A stretch of 64,000 nt of DNA from contig JBCCGG010000029.1 in NCBI GenBank assembly GCA_039029395.1, forward strand, positions 1-64,000, written 5' to 3'. The translations under genes were made by a program, and so were the position numbers. The notes under the pieces were generated by a model. It had not been told where the DNA came from. It saw only the letters and a program-made list of their open reading frames with translations, and did no database searches. The DNA is from JBCCGG01 sp039029395 (GTDB lineage: Bacteria; Pseudomonadota; Alphaproteobacteria; Kiloniellales; JAKSDN01). This document shows, one piece after another, positions 15,754 to 24,603 of this stretch (its first letter is position 1; every line of letters begins with the position of its first letter).

Positions 15754-17676
15754 CTAACGGGCTCCTACTTGCAGCCGTCGGGCGGCCAGGTCGCCGGACC
15801 ACCGGGGGTGATCCGGATCGGCGCGAACCGAGTGCTCCTCACCCAAGTCGACCATCGCCATTCGAGTTTTGCCGTCTACCGTGAAGGGCGCCGGCCAAGC
15901 GGTCGGCTCCGAGGCACGCCCCTCCATCAAGCTTGCGAGGTTCAGCCTGTGATCGAGGCTCGGTTCCGGCACCGCCGAGACCAGGGCGCGGGTATAGGGG
16001 TGTAAGGGGTCGCGGAACAGCACTTCTCGGGGCGCGACCTCGACCAGCTCGCCCTGGCACATGACCGCGATCCGGTCGGAGATGTAATCGACCACGGCCA
16101 GATTGTGGCTCACGAAGAGGTAGGTCAGGCCCAGCTCGTTCTTCAGGTCCTTGAGCAGATTTAGAATCTGGGCCTGGATCGAGACGTCGAGTGCCGAGAC
16201 CGGCTCGTCGCAGATCAAGAGGTCAGGCTTCAGGGCAAGTGCCCGGGCGATGCCGATGCGCTGACGCTGCCCGCCGGAGAAGCTGTGCGGGTAGCGCTTC
16301 AGGTGGCGGATATCCAGCCCGACCACGCGCATCAGCTCTTTGACCAGCTCGGCGCGTTCCTCGCCGTCGCCGATGTTGTGGATCACCAGGGGCTCGCTGA
16401 TGATGTCGTAGACCGTCATGCGCGGGTTCAACGAGCCGAAGGGGTCTTGAAAGATAAACTGGATGCGCTTGCGGAACTCGGTCAGCTCGTCGCCCTTGAG
16501 CGCCAGCACGTCGCGCGCCTGGCCTCGGTCGTTGAAAACGATCTCGCCCCTGTCGGGGCTCAGCGCGCGCATGATCATCTTTGACAGAGTGGTCTTGCCG
16601 CAGCCGCTCTCGCCGACCAGGCCGAGGCACTCGCCGCGCTGGATCGTCAAACTGACGTCGTCGACCGCAAGCGTGCCCTCCGTCGCCTTGAAGCCGCTGC
16701 CCATGGAGCGCCGGGTCGTGAAGCTCTTGGTGACGCCGCTCACGCGCAGCAATGGACCGGCCGCATCGGCCTCCTCGGGCCAGGGCGTCTTGGCGGCGAG
16801 CAGACGGCCGCCCGGCTCGTGCTTGATCTCGCGGATCGGCTTGAGCCGTTCGCCGGGTTTCATGTCGAAGCGCGGAACGGCGTGGAGCAGGGCCTTGAGG
16901 TAAGGATGCTCGGGGCGGCGGAAGATGTCCTCCAGGCCGCCGCGTTCCATGACCTCGCCGTGGTACATGACGACCACTTCCTCGGCCATGTTCGCGACCA
17001 CGCCCAAATCGTGGGTGATCATCAGCACGGCCATGTCGAGCTGAGCCTGGAGGTCCTTGAGCAGCTTCAGGATCAAGGCTTGGATGGTCACGTCGAGCGC
17101 CGTTGTCGGTTCGTCGGCAATCAGAAGTGCCGGGTGGCAGATCAGCGCCATGGCGATCATGGCGCGTTGGCGCAAGCCGCCGGACAGCTCGAAGGGATAG
17201 GTTCGAAGCGCCTTCCTGGGGTCCGGAAACCCGACAAGGCGCAACATTTCGGCGGTCAGTTCTTCGCCTTCCGGGCGGCTCATCTTGCGATGCAGATGCA
17301 GGGCCTCGCTGACCTGGTCACCGACCGTATGGACCGGCGACAGGGAAGTCATGGGCTCCTGAAAGATGATCGAGATGCGCCCACCGCGGATCGACCGCAT
17401 GGCTTGGCTGTTCGGTTTGAGTGAGGCGATGTCGACCGTGCCACCCGGCTTTTGGGGATCGGCGAATAGGATCTCGCCCTGCTCGATCGAGGCGGATTTG
17501 GGCAAGATGCCCATGACCGCCTGGCTAACCACCGACTTGCCCGAGCCGGACTCCCCGACCAAGGCAACCGTGCCGCCCGGCGGCACCCGAAAGGACACGT
17601 TGCGCACCGCCTCGAGCCGGCCTTCCGGCAGCGCAAAGGCGATCTTCAAATTCCTTACCTGCAACAAATCCTGCAC
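15754..17676 (-). CDS. ABC transporter ATP-binding protein, two fused ATPase domains (DppD-DppF type)
   Basis: A 640-residue protein holding both ATPase domains of a peptide-type importer, like YejF/GsiA. Domain 1 has Walker A GESGSGKS near residues 41-48, LSGGLRQRAMIA and Walker B LLIADEPTTALD. Domain 2 has GESGCGKT near residue 358, SFSGGQRQRIGIARAL and LLICDEPVSALD. Each is followed by the oligopeptide-transporter C-terminal element (HPYLKALL; HPYTRALV). All catalytic motifs look intact. It leads the operon with the two permeases. Confidence 0.94.
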   Translation of the reverse strand: MQDLLQVRNLKIAFALPEGRLEAVRNVSFRVPPGGTVALVGESGSGKSVVSQAVMGILPKSASIEQGEILFADPQKPGGTVDIASLKPNSQAMRSIRGGRISIIFQEPMTSLSPVHTVGDQVSEALHLHRKMSRPEGEELTAEMLRLVGFPDPRKALRTYPFELSGGLRQRAMIAMALICHPALLIADEPTTALDVTIQALILKLLKDLQAQLDMAVLMITHDLGVVANMAEEVVVMYHGEVMERGGLEDIFRRPEHPYLKALLHAVPRFDMKPGERLKPIREIKHEPGGRLLAAKTPWPEEADAAGPLLRVSGVTKSFTTRRSMGSGFKATEGTLAVDDVSLTIQRGECLGLVGESGCGKTTLSKMIMRALSPDRGEIVFNDRGQARDVLALKGDELTEFRKRIQFIFQDPFGSLNPRMTVYDIISEPLVIHNIGDGEERAELVKELMRVVGLDIRHLKRYPHSFSGGQRQRIGIARALALKPDLLICDEPVSALDVSIQAQILNLLKDLKNELGLTYLFVSHNLAVVDYISDRIAVMCQGELVEVAPREVLFRDPLHPYTRALVSAVPEPSLDHRLNLASLMEGRASEPTAWPAPFTVDGKTRMAMVDLGEEHSVRADPDHPRWSGDLAARRLQVGAR

Positions 17677-17718
17677 AGCGGTCCTTTCCCCCAGAGCCCC
17701 GTCGCGCGCGGCCCGTAT

Positions 17719-18228
17719 TCAAGCCTCGGGCGGCGGCGCCTCCCGATCCACGTCGAATCCGAGTGCCAGAAGATTCCCGATCGAATTGTCATCCAGCGCG
17801 AGGCCGTTGTCGCGCGCCGCGAGCGCCGCGCGCCGGGCAACCTCGTCAAAGCCCTCCATGCTGGAATCGCAGGTTACCGATGTCCCGCCGCCCTTGAGGG
17901 TCAATTGCATGAAGCCTCCTGTCGTCGGGTCCTGTCGCTTGGTCCCATAGTACCTCAATTTTACCTTCGTCAGGTCGCTCCAGGCCATGACCCGGGAACC
18001 GAAGCCGGAGCTGCAGATCTCTTGATCCGTCACCGCCATCTTGGTCACGTGGCGCTCGACGGTCCGGTAGCCGAAAAACGAGAAAAGCCCAGCCAGCCCC
18101 CCGAAGATGACGATGATGGCAGGACTTTCGGGAACAGACAACAGCACGCCACCGCCCACGGCCACGCCGGTGGCGGCGCGCAGGTAGTCGCCACTCAGCG
18201 CGCGTGGCGGATAGCGGTAGATCTTCAT
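17719..18228 (-). CDS. Hypothetical membrane protein, PH-like fold suspected
   Basis: A 169-residue protein I do not recognise by name. Two hydrophobic segments lie near residues 20-33 and 38-55, the pattern of bacterial PH-domain (bPH/YdbT-like) proteins. The remainder contains AVTDQEICSSG and AWSDLTKVKLRYYGTK, which resemble the beta strands of such a domain. It lies 18 bases after the polysaccharide deacetylase gene and 42 bases before the ABC operon, on the same strand. It may end the glycan locus or be independent. No catalytic motif was seen. Confidence 0.6.
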   Translation of the reverse strand: MKIYRYPPRALSGDYLRAATGVAVGGGVLLSVPESPAIIVIFGGLAGLFSFFGYRTVERHVTKMAVTDQEICSSGFGSRVMAWSDLTKVKLRYYGTKRQDPTTGGFMQLTLKGGGTSVTCDSSMEGFDEVARRAALAARDNGLALDDNSIGNLLALGFDVDREAPPPEA

Positions 18229-18246
18229 CGCGTCCTTGGATGCACG

Positions 18247-19023
18247 TTATCGCCCCTCGGTTACACCAAAAAGTCGAGCCGGGTTGACCAGCCTGGCACC
18301 CGCATGGCCCGACAGTACATCCAATAGCCGCTCTAGAAAGCCCCAGGCAGGCTCATCGTGAACCAAATGGTGGGTCAAGATGCCTATCGGCGCGCCGCGC
18401 CCGGACGCTCGACGGGCCCGGAGCGCCGTTTCCAGCGCCTTTAGTACCTCGTCCTCGCCCAAAAATCCGCGGACCGGACGCCAGCGCATGATGTCCAGGT
18501 GGGTGTTTACCTGACGCAGCGCGGTGTCGTGCGGTGCCGCCTGCTGGTCGCCGAACCCGGAAAGCCCGCGAAAACCAAGCCCGGTCAGGCGCGCCGCGAT
18601 TTGGGGGCCGATCCGGTTCCAAGGCGGCACCAAAACGGGCAAGGCGCGAGATCCAAAAAGGGCCGCCATCACTGTCGCGCCCTCGGCAAGCTCGCCGCAG
18701 ACCAGGTCCCCGTCTCGCCGGTCCGAGAGCTCGCATTTCTTCTCGCCGTCCGGCGCATGATTGCGGTGGGCGTAGCCGTGTTGCATCGGCGCGAGCAAGC
18801 CGTCGTGCCCGACGCAACGGGCCGCCAAGTCCACCGTGGCGCCGGCCGGGATCACCGCCAATCCAAGCGGTGCGGCAAAGCGGGTCGACAGATTGAGGAG
18901 GCGTTCAAGCCGGTCGGTCGGCTCGATGGCGTCATCGTCGCGCCACCAAAAGCTGGCCGCGCGATCCTCGGCAGACCAGCGGTCAAGTTCGCCTTCCAAG
19001 GTCTTCCACCCGCTCGCCGTCAT
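18247..19023 (-). CDS. Polysaccharide deacetylase-like protein
   Basis: A 258-residue protein with the NodB-like layout: FWWRDDDAIEPTDRL holds the catalytic Asp-Asp pair near residue 24, MQHGYAHRNH supplies the His-x(3-4)-His metal ligands, VPPWNRIGPQ is the third motif and GILTHHLVHD the last. It may remove acetyl groups from a GlcNAc-type sugar or act on a related lipid-linked sugar. There is no signal peptide, so it appears cytosolic, unlike typical cell-wall deacetylases. The ATG overlaps the stop of the MurG-like transferase by 4 bases. An N-terminally longer frame exists but lacks conserved sequence. Confidence 0.78.
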   Translation of the reverse strand: MTASGWKTLEGELDRWSAEDRAASFWWRDDDAIEPTDRLERLLNLSTRFAAPLGLAVIPAGATVDLAARCVGHDGLLAPMQHGYAHRNHAPDGEKKCELSDRRDGDLVCGELAEGATVMAALFGSRALPVLVPPWNRIGPQIAARLTGLGFRGLSGFGDQQAAPHDTALRQVNTHLDIMRWRPVRGFLGEDEVLKALETALRARRASGRGAPIGILTHHLVHDEPAWGFLERLLDVLSGHAGARLVNPARLFGVTEGR

Positions 19024-20183
19024 CTTCCATCCAGCCACTTCATCACAAGATCGGCGCTGCGCGCCGCCCCATCCATGGCCAAGCCGGCCCGTCCGGGAGC
19101 GCGATCTTGCCATAAGGCAAGCGCTTTCTGCATAGCATTGGCCAGGCTCGAACCGGAAAGCGCGCCAGGCTCAACTCTGGTCAAGAGTCCGCGATCTTCG
19201 AGATAGCGGGCACGCAGGCCCTGCTCTCGCTCGCTCTCGCTGGAAAAGGGCACCACGACAGCCGGCGGCCCGGCCGCCAGGATATCCATAACGCTGTTGT
19301 AGCCACCTTGGCTGATCGACAGGGCGCAGCCCTTGAGCAGTTCGAAGAAGTCAGGCCGGGCGCGCTCGATGACCACCCCGGGCGGCGCCCGGTCTCGCGC
19401 GGCGGTGAAGTCGGCCTTGGGAAACTTGGCGCCCACCAGAATTCGCCAGCGTCGATCTTTCTGGCCACTCAAGGGATGGGCATCCAGGCAGGCTTCGATC
19501 AGAGGGCCGGCGACCGCACCGCCGCCTGTCGAGACCAATACCTCGCTGTCTGGACCTTGGCCGCGCCATGCTTCGGACTGATGCTCGGCCACATAGCCGC
19601 TGTAAACCAGGCGCTCGCCAAGGGCCCGGGCGGGCGGAAAGCTGATATCGAAAGGAACAACACTGGGATCGCCGTGCACCAGTACCCGGTCGTAGGACCG
19701 CTCGAAAACCTCGCTCATCCAGGCCAACTTGTGCGGCTCTATGGGTGGGTTGAGCAGGTCGCGCACGGAGCTGACGATCAACGGTCGCGGCCGCAACTCA
19801 TCGGCGGCGGCAAGCAGCGGCATCAGCTCGAAGCGCAGCTGGCGGCGGCCAAAGGGGAACAGCTCGGTGATCAGCATCCGGGGCTGGAGCCGCGCCAACA
19901 GCGCAAGAAGCTGGTCCCGGCGCGCGACCTTGAAGGCCTCGTCGATCGGCCGGCCCCGCTCGTCGACCAGGGCGGAGAAGGCCTCGTCGGCACTTTTGAG
20001 CGGCGGCAACTGCACCAGCTCGACCGGGCCCAGCTCGAGGTTCGGCACCGGGAAGCCGCCGGACACCAGGGTCACCGAGAGATTGCGCGCGGCCAATGCC
20101 CGAGCGATCACCGCAGCACGTTTCACGTGGCCGATGCCGAGCAGATGCTGAACATAGATGAGGACGTCGCTTGGCTGGGTCAT
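19020..20183 (-). CDS. MurG-like glycosyltransferase (GT-B fold)
   Basis: A 387-residue GT-B transferase. The N-terminal VLIYVQHLLGIGHVKRA with its Gly-x-Gly-His loop and the C-terminal SQGGYNSVMDILAAG followed by VVVPF match the MurG/GT28 donor site for UDP-sugars. The middle VLVSTGGGAVAG opens the C-terminal Rossmann domain. It is one of two such proteins in this locus. Overlaps of 4 bases on both sides show tight translational coupling with the deacetylase and the histidine phosphatase. Confidence 0.8.
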   Translation of the reverse strand: MTQPSDVLIYVQHLLGIGHVKRAAVIARALAARNLSVTLVSGGFPVPNLELGPVELVQLPPLKSADEAFSALVDERGRPIDEAFKVARRDQLLALLARLQPRMLITELFPFGRRQLRFELMPLLAAADELRPRPLIVSSVRDLLNPPIEPHKLAWMSEVFERSYDRVLVHGDPSVVPFDISFPPARALGERLVYSGYVAEHQSEAWRGQGPDSEVLVSTGGGAVAGPLIEACLDAHPLSGQKDRRWRILVGAKFPKADFTAARDRAPPGVVIERARPDFFELLKGCALSISQGGYNSVMDILAAGPPAVVVPFSSESEREQGLRARYLEDRGLLTRVEPGALSGSSLANAMQKALALWQDRAPGRAGLAMDGAARSADLVMKWLDGR

Positions 20184-20776
20184 GGCGCGAGCGGTCGGTT
20201 GAGCTGCTCGACTTGCAGCGCCCCGCCGGGCGCGACTTCAAAGATCTGAGCGGCGTCACTGCGCAGCTTGACCGGAGCATCTTCGGTCATGTCCCAGCCG
20301 GTCGCCAAGGCATAGAGCGCGCGAATCACACCCTTGTGGCAGACCGCCACAGTGCCCCCGGGATGCTCGGACAGGCGGCTTAGAAAGGGCCGGAGGCGCG
20401 CCTGAACCTCGCGCGGCGATTCGCCGTTGGGCGGCCGGAAATCGAGCCCGCGGGCCTCTCGCGCGGCCATCTCCGCACCCTGTTCGGCGCGCAGCTCAGC
20501 CAGGGTGCGGCCTTCCCAATCACCCCAATCGGTCTCGATCAGGGCCGGCTCGGGCTGGGCGTCAGGGTGGCCGAGCAATGCCGCGGTCTGGCGGGCCCGG
20601 CTGAGCGGACTGGTAAGCCAGCGATAGCTATGCGCAACCTTGTCCAAGCGCCAAGCTTCCACCGCGCGCCGGCCCGCCGGGCTGAGCGGCCGGTCGCAGC
20701 GACCCTGCATGCGTCCTGCTTCGTTCCAATCGGTCGGACCGTGGCGGATCGCGACCAAGGGGCGCGCCGTCTTCAC
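20180..20776 (-). CDS. Histidine phosphatase family protein
   Basis: A 198-residue phosphoglycerate-mutase-like phosphatase. The phospho-acceptor motif R11-H12-G13 in AIRHGPTDWNEAGRMQG is complete, and VCHKGVIRALY carries the second catalytic His. It resembles the CobC/GpmB branch. In this operon it could dephosphorylate a sugar phosphate or lipid-linked intermediate; that role is inferred from its coupled position between glycosyltransferases. Confidence 0.88.
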   Translation of the reverse strand: MKTARPLVAIRHGPTDWNEAGRMQGRCDRPLSPAGRRAVEAWRLDKVAHSYRWLTSPLSRARQTAALLGHPDAQPEPALIETDWGDWEGRTLAELRAEQGAEMAAREARGLDFRPPNGESPREVQARLRPFLSRLSEHPGGTVAVCHKGVIRALYALATGWDMTEDAPVKLRSDAAQIFEVAPGGALQVEQLNRPLAP

Positions 20777-21909
20777 GACGGACCAACGGCCTGCCGCAAA
20801 ATGCGGTCCAGTTCGGCTGCCGCACCCGCCAGAGAGTGCTCCCTCTCGACCGCCGCGCGGGCACCGCGGGAGAGCCTGCCTCGCAATTGGGAGTCGCCCA
20901 AAAGCCTGTCGATCGCCGCCGCCAGGGCCGAAGCCTCCCTGGGCATGACCAGCAGACCGCCTTCTTCGTGACGCAGGATACCTGGAACGCCGCCAGTGGC
21001 GCCGGCTATCACCGGCAAGCCGGCCGCCTGAGCTTCCAGCAAAGCCATACCGTAGGCTTCATTGATGGCCGGCCAGGCCATAAAATCGGCCGCACCGTAG
21101 AGCGCCGCCAAACGCCCTTCGTCAAGCGCGCCGAGCAGGCGCACCCGGTCGGACCCGAGACTATCCAGGGCCTGGGACACTTCGCCGCGCGCCGGACCGT
21201 CGCCGGCCACCAACAGGCACCAGGGCCGATCGGAGAGTTCCGCCAGTGCGCGAGCCAGCAAGCGGTAGGACGCAAGCTTGTCGCCCGGGCGCATCATCGC
21301 GGCGACGGCAATCCAGGGCACCTCGGCATCCAAGGCTAGACGCTGGGCCAGTGTGCCGCGATGGACAGCGCGCTGACCGCTGGCCAACTGGTAGGGCACG
21401 GGATCCAGGAATGGCTTCAAGTCGTGCTTTGGCGTGCCAGCGGGCAAGCACTCCTTGTCGGCCGGGTTGAGCGTGATCACCGCAGCCGCCTGATCCAAGG
21501 CCTGAAGGACCGCCTGATGTCCCTGATCCCAGGGGCCGCCCGCCCGCTTGGGGGCAACCGAAGCCTCCGCCACCAGATAGGGTAGGCCGAGCGCCAGGCT
21601 AACTTTCGGGCCGAGCCAATCGGGCGCCTTGTAATAGAGATGGTAGGTCAGCCAGGCCTGCGGCCGCAGGTCGGGAGGACGATTTCCATAGCGGCGCACG
21701 ATACGCTCGGACAGCGCCGCGCCGAGCCCTGCCAGTCGGGCCTGCCGGGCCGGGTCGCCGGCGCCGTCCCGACTCACCATGCGGCAAGCCAGCTCGACCT
21801 CGTGGCCTGCGTGCGTCAGTGCCGCGATCAAAAGCCGCGCCATGCGCCGGTCACCGGACGGCACCGGATGGTCGGGCGGTTTCATAGGGGCATAGAAGGC
21901 GACCCTCAC
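20773..21909 (-). CDS. Glycosyltransferase family 4 protein
   Basis: A 378-residue GT-B retaining transferase. The N-terminal domain starts MRVAFYAPMKPPDHPVPSG. The C-terminal donor domain has the GT4 pattern: LVAGDGPARGEV, VRLLGALDEGRLAALYGAADF and the E-x7-E motif in NEAYGMALLEAQAAGLPVI. The sugar donor and acceptor cannot be read. It overlaps the phosphatase gene by 4 bases and follows the next GT4 gene by 10 bases. Confidence 0.87.
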   Translation of the reverse strand: MRVAFYAPMKPPDHPVPSGDRRMARLLIAALTHAGHEVELACRMVSRDGAGDPARQARLAGLGAALSERIVRRYGNRPPDLRPQAWLTYHLYYKAPDWLGPKVSLALGLPYLVAEASVAPKRAGGPWDQGHQAVLQALDQAAAVITLNPADKECLPAGTPKHDLKPFLDPVPYQLASGQRAVHRGTLAQRLALDAEVPWIAVAAMMRPGDKLASYRLLARALAELSDRPWCLLVAGDGPARGEVSQALDSLGSDRVRLLGALDEGRLAALYGAADFMAWPAINEAYGMALLEAQAAGLPVIAGATGGVPGILRHEEGGLLVMPREASALAAAIDRLLGDSQLRGRLSRGARAAVEREHSLAGAAAELDRILRQAVGPS

Positions 21910-21919
21910 GAAAGGCCGC

Positions 21920-23164
21920 CTACTCCGCCGCCTCGGCGGTCGCGTCCCGGCCCAAGAGCTGGGCCACCTGATCGATACCTCGGCTCATGTCGAAGCGCAG
22001 GCGGACCTGCTGAGCCGCCGCGGCACCTAGGCGCGCACGCTCAACGGGATCGCCGATCAGGGACCAAAGCGCCTCGGTCAAGGCTGCCGGATCGTCCGGC
22101 GGCACAAGGCGGCCGGTCTCGCAGTCGGTGACCGCCTCGGGAATTGCCGAGACATCGGTCGCAAGGCAGGCCAGGCCCTGACTCTGCGCCTCCATCACCA
22201 CATTTGGCAGACCGTCCCGGTCGCCATCGGCCGCAATCCGGCTGGCCAGCACGAAGAGGTCGGCCTTGCGGTAGCAACCCAGCACAACCTCTTGGGGTTG
22301 GGCGCCCATCCACTGAATACGCGAACCAAGCCCAAGGCGATCAGCAAGCGCCTTGAGCGCCTCTGACCGGGCCCCGCCACCGATGTGCACCAGGCGCCAG
22401 TGCAGGGTCTCCGGCAAGGCGGCGAGCGCCGCCAAGAGACCTTCGTAGCCCTTCTTCGCCACGGCACGCCCGACCGAGAGGAGGATCACCGGATTCGATC
22501 GATCTCCACCGTCCCGCATCGCACGGGTTTTGGGCGGCGCCGGAAAGCGCGTGAAATCCAGGCCGTGATAGGCCAGGTGCACTTTTTCCGGCTCAAGGGC
22601 CAGGGCGGCCAAGTGATCCCGTCCGACCGAGGTGCAGGTCACCAGCCAAGTCAACGATTGCAGCTTCTCCGCGATCTCCCAGGTCGGCGTGGTCCAAATG
22701 TCCTTGGCATGGGCCGAGCAGGACCACGGCAATCCGGTCATCAGGCTGGCATAGCGCGCGACCGAGGCCGGCGTGTGCAAGAAGTGAGCGTAGAGTTGTT
22801 CGATTTCGCCGGGCAGCTCGCTTGCCAGAACGCAGGCCTGGCCGAAGCGGCGAATTCGGTTGCGGGTTGGGTCCCGACGCAGGTCCTTCAGGAAGGCGCG
22901 CCAGGCTCGGCCGTAGCCAGGCAGCCTGCGAATTTTTCGCCAAGCGACCAGTACCCGGCGCGGCTCCTGGTGGAGGTACTCCGGCAGATAGTTGACCGGT
23001 GCCGCGATCTCCCGGTGCACCGGGTGGACCGCGGGATCAGTCGGATGGCGGAGCGAGATCAGCTGGAGCGCCAGGCCGCGCCGCTCAAGGGCGAGGATCT
23101 CCTGGGCGATGAAGGTCTCCGACAGGCGGGGATAACCCTTCAGGATGACCGCGATCTTGGCCAT
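21920..23164 (-). CDS. Glycosyltransferase family 4 protein
   Basis: A 414-residue GT4 transferase. It starts MAKIAVILKGYPRLSETFI, a motif common in exopolysaccharide and capsule transferases. The donor site is complete: LLSVGRAVAKKGYEGLL, RIQWMGAQPQEVVLGCYRKAD and the DGLPNVVMEAQSQGLACLAT segment with E-x7-E spacing. A TTG 9 codons upstream would overlap the previous gene by 4 bases as elsewhere in this operon, so the start is uncertain. Confidence 0.88.
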   Translation of the reverse strand: MAKIAVILKGYPRLSETFIAQEILALERRGLALQLISLRHPTDPAVHPVHREIAAPVNYLPEYLHQEPRRVLVAWRKIRRLPGYGRAWRAFLKDLRRDPTRNRIRRFGQACVLASELPGEIEQLYAHFLHTPASVARYASLMTGLPWSCSAHAKDIWTTPTWEIAEKLQSLTWLVTCTSVGRDHLAALALEPEKVHLAYHGLDFTRFPAPPKTRAMRDGGDRSNPVILLSVGRAVAKKGYEGLLAALAALPETLHWRLVHIGGGARSEALKALADRLGLGSRIQWMGAQPQEVVLGCYRKADLFVLASRIAADGDRDGLPNVVMEAQSQGLACLATDVSAIPEAVTDCETGRLVPPDDPAALTEALWSLIGDPVERARLGAAAAQQVRLRFDMSRGIDQVAQLLGRDATAEAAE

Positions 23165-23187
23165 GGCGCCGGACGACTGGGCGCTGC

Positions 23188-24417
23188 TCAAGTGCCGTAG
23201 CGGGTGTCGCCGGCGACCACCAGGCGCCGCCCGCGCCGACGCCTCAACCGCTGACGCGCCAGCTTGATGACATTGTCACGGCCGTCAAGCAGGCCGGGCA
23301 CGACCGATTCCGCCGGTGGTCGTTGCTGGGGCAGGGAGCGGAGCGCCGTCGCCATGGTCTTGGCTTCGCGTTTGCCGTCGTCCAACAGCATGCGCAGGAG
23401 ACCGAGCTGTTCGGCCCTGGCGGCGCGAATGTATTGCTCCATTCGTGGCTCGGTGCGCGGCACCACGAGCGCCCGCTTGTTAAAGGACAGGATCTCGCAA
23501 AAGGTGTTGTAGCCCCCCATGCAAACCACGCCGACCGCCCGTTCCATCAGGCTCTCCAAGTGGGCCTCGAAAGTGATCGCCTCGATCGCGTTCAGACGAT
23601 TGGCCCGTTCGAGGAACTCGCCCTGACGCTCAGAGGCCATGAAGGGACCGAGCACGAGCAGCGCCGGATGGGGCAAGTCGGAGTCGCTCTCGTAGGCGCG
23701 CAGCACCCAGTCGATGATCTCCTCGCCATCGCCGCCGCCGCCCACCGTGATGAGGAGGAAGGGGTCGGTTATCTTCTCCAATCCCGGCCGGGAGCTGACG
23801 CCTGGGACACTGCGGGGCAGATAGCCCGTGTAGGTCGCATTCTTGTTGACCGACGCCGGCAGCTCCAGCCCCTTAAGGGGCTCGCAGATCTGCGGCAGTC
23901 CATAAATCCAGATGTCGTCGTAATACTCGCTCAAGGCCGGCACCGCGTGTTTGCGCGCCCACTCTCGCTCGAGTAGGTCCGGATCGTCCATGACGTCGCG
24001 CAAACCGAGCACACAGGGCGTGCCCCTGGTCTTCATCATGGCCAAGGTGGTCTCGACCTCGCCCTTCAGACCGAGCGGCTCTTTGTCGACCAGAAATAGG
24101 TCTGGATCGTAGATGTTCGCCGTGTGCTCGATGATCGAGGCACGCATGGCCATGGTTTGTTCAACGTCGATGTGCAGCTTGAGCGAGGTGTAATCGCCGT
24201 TGCGCAGCTTGATCACGCCGGGAATGCGCACGAAGTCGACCCTGGCTTTAAAATCGAAGCTGCCGATGATCGGCGACCCAGTCAGGATCAGGACCGAAAG
24301 ATTGCGCTCCGCCTCGACCAGGGCGTGGGCAATCTCTCGGCAGCGGCGCAAATGACCCAGGCCAAAGCTGTCGTGGCTGTAGATCAGAACCCGTTTGGCT
24401 CGGCGGGCACCGGCCAT
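23188..24417 (-). CDS. MurG-like glycosyltransferase family protein
   Basis: First gene of the glycan operon, 409 residues, GT-B fold. It begins RVLIYSHDSFGLGHLRRC, a Gly-x-Gly-His acceptor loop, and ends its donor domain with VCMGGYNTFCEILSFNKRALVVPR, which matches the MurG-type UDP-sugar site. LLITVGGGGDGEEIIDWVL opens the C-terminal half. The last 30 residues are Arg-rich (RQRLRRRRGRRL) and may bind membrane or nucleic acid. I start at the ATG before AGARRAKRVL; GGAGG precedes it closely. Confidence 0.78.
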   Translation of the reverse strand: MAGARRAKRVLIYSHDSFGLGHLRRCREIAHALVEAERNLSVLILTGSPIIGSFDFKARVDFVRIPGVIKLRNGDYTSLKLHIDVEQTMAMRASIIEHTANIYDPDLFLVDKEPLGLKGEVETTLAMMKTRGTPCVLGLRDVMDDPDLLEREWARKHAVPALSEYYDDIWIYGLPQICEPLKGLELPASVNKNATYTGYLPRSVPGVSSRPGLEKITDPFLLITVGGGGDGEEIIDWVLRAYESDSDLPHPALLVLGPFMASERQGEFLERANRLNAIEAITFEAHLESLMERAVGVVCMGGYNTFCEILSFNKRALVVPRTEPRMEQYIRAARAEQLGLLRMLLDDGKREAKTMATALRSLPQQRPPAESVVPGLLDGRDNVIKLARQRLRRRRGRRLVVAGDTRYGT

Positions 24418-24518
24418 GCCTCCGTCCCCCGTGCTACCAGCCGGCAAGTGAGAGCGCGCGATCATGCCACAGCTTTCCGGCGATGGGAATCTTTAGTCAT
24501 CACCGATTCTACGTCAGC

Positions 24519-24559
24519 GCCAGCGCGCCTATCCCTCTTGCAGGCCGGGCGGCGCTGGC
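24519..24559. other. Stem-loop in the leader of the PuuD-like gene
   Basis: GCCAGCGC and GCGCTGGC form a perfect 8-bp stem, with an inner 4-bp GCCT/AGGC stem. No T-run follows, so it is not a standard terminator. The 186-bp gap between the divergent glycan operon and the PuuD-like gene otherwise shows nothing definite. Confidence 0.35.
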
Positions 24560-24603
24560 TTAGACCCTAGGGAACCGAGCAAACGAGGAACTGGATTAGG
24601 GTC

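Noticed and set aside
20120..20130. Possible third parS (GTTTCACGTGG) in a glycosyltransferase gene
   Set aside because: Only the left half and the core match; the right arm is GGCC instead of AAAC, and it lies 15 kb from parAB inside coding sequence.
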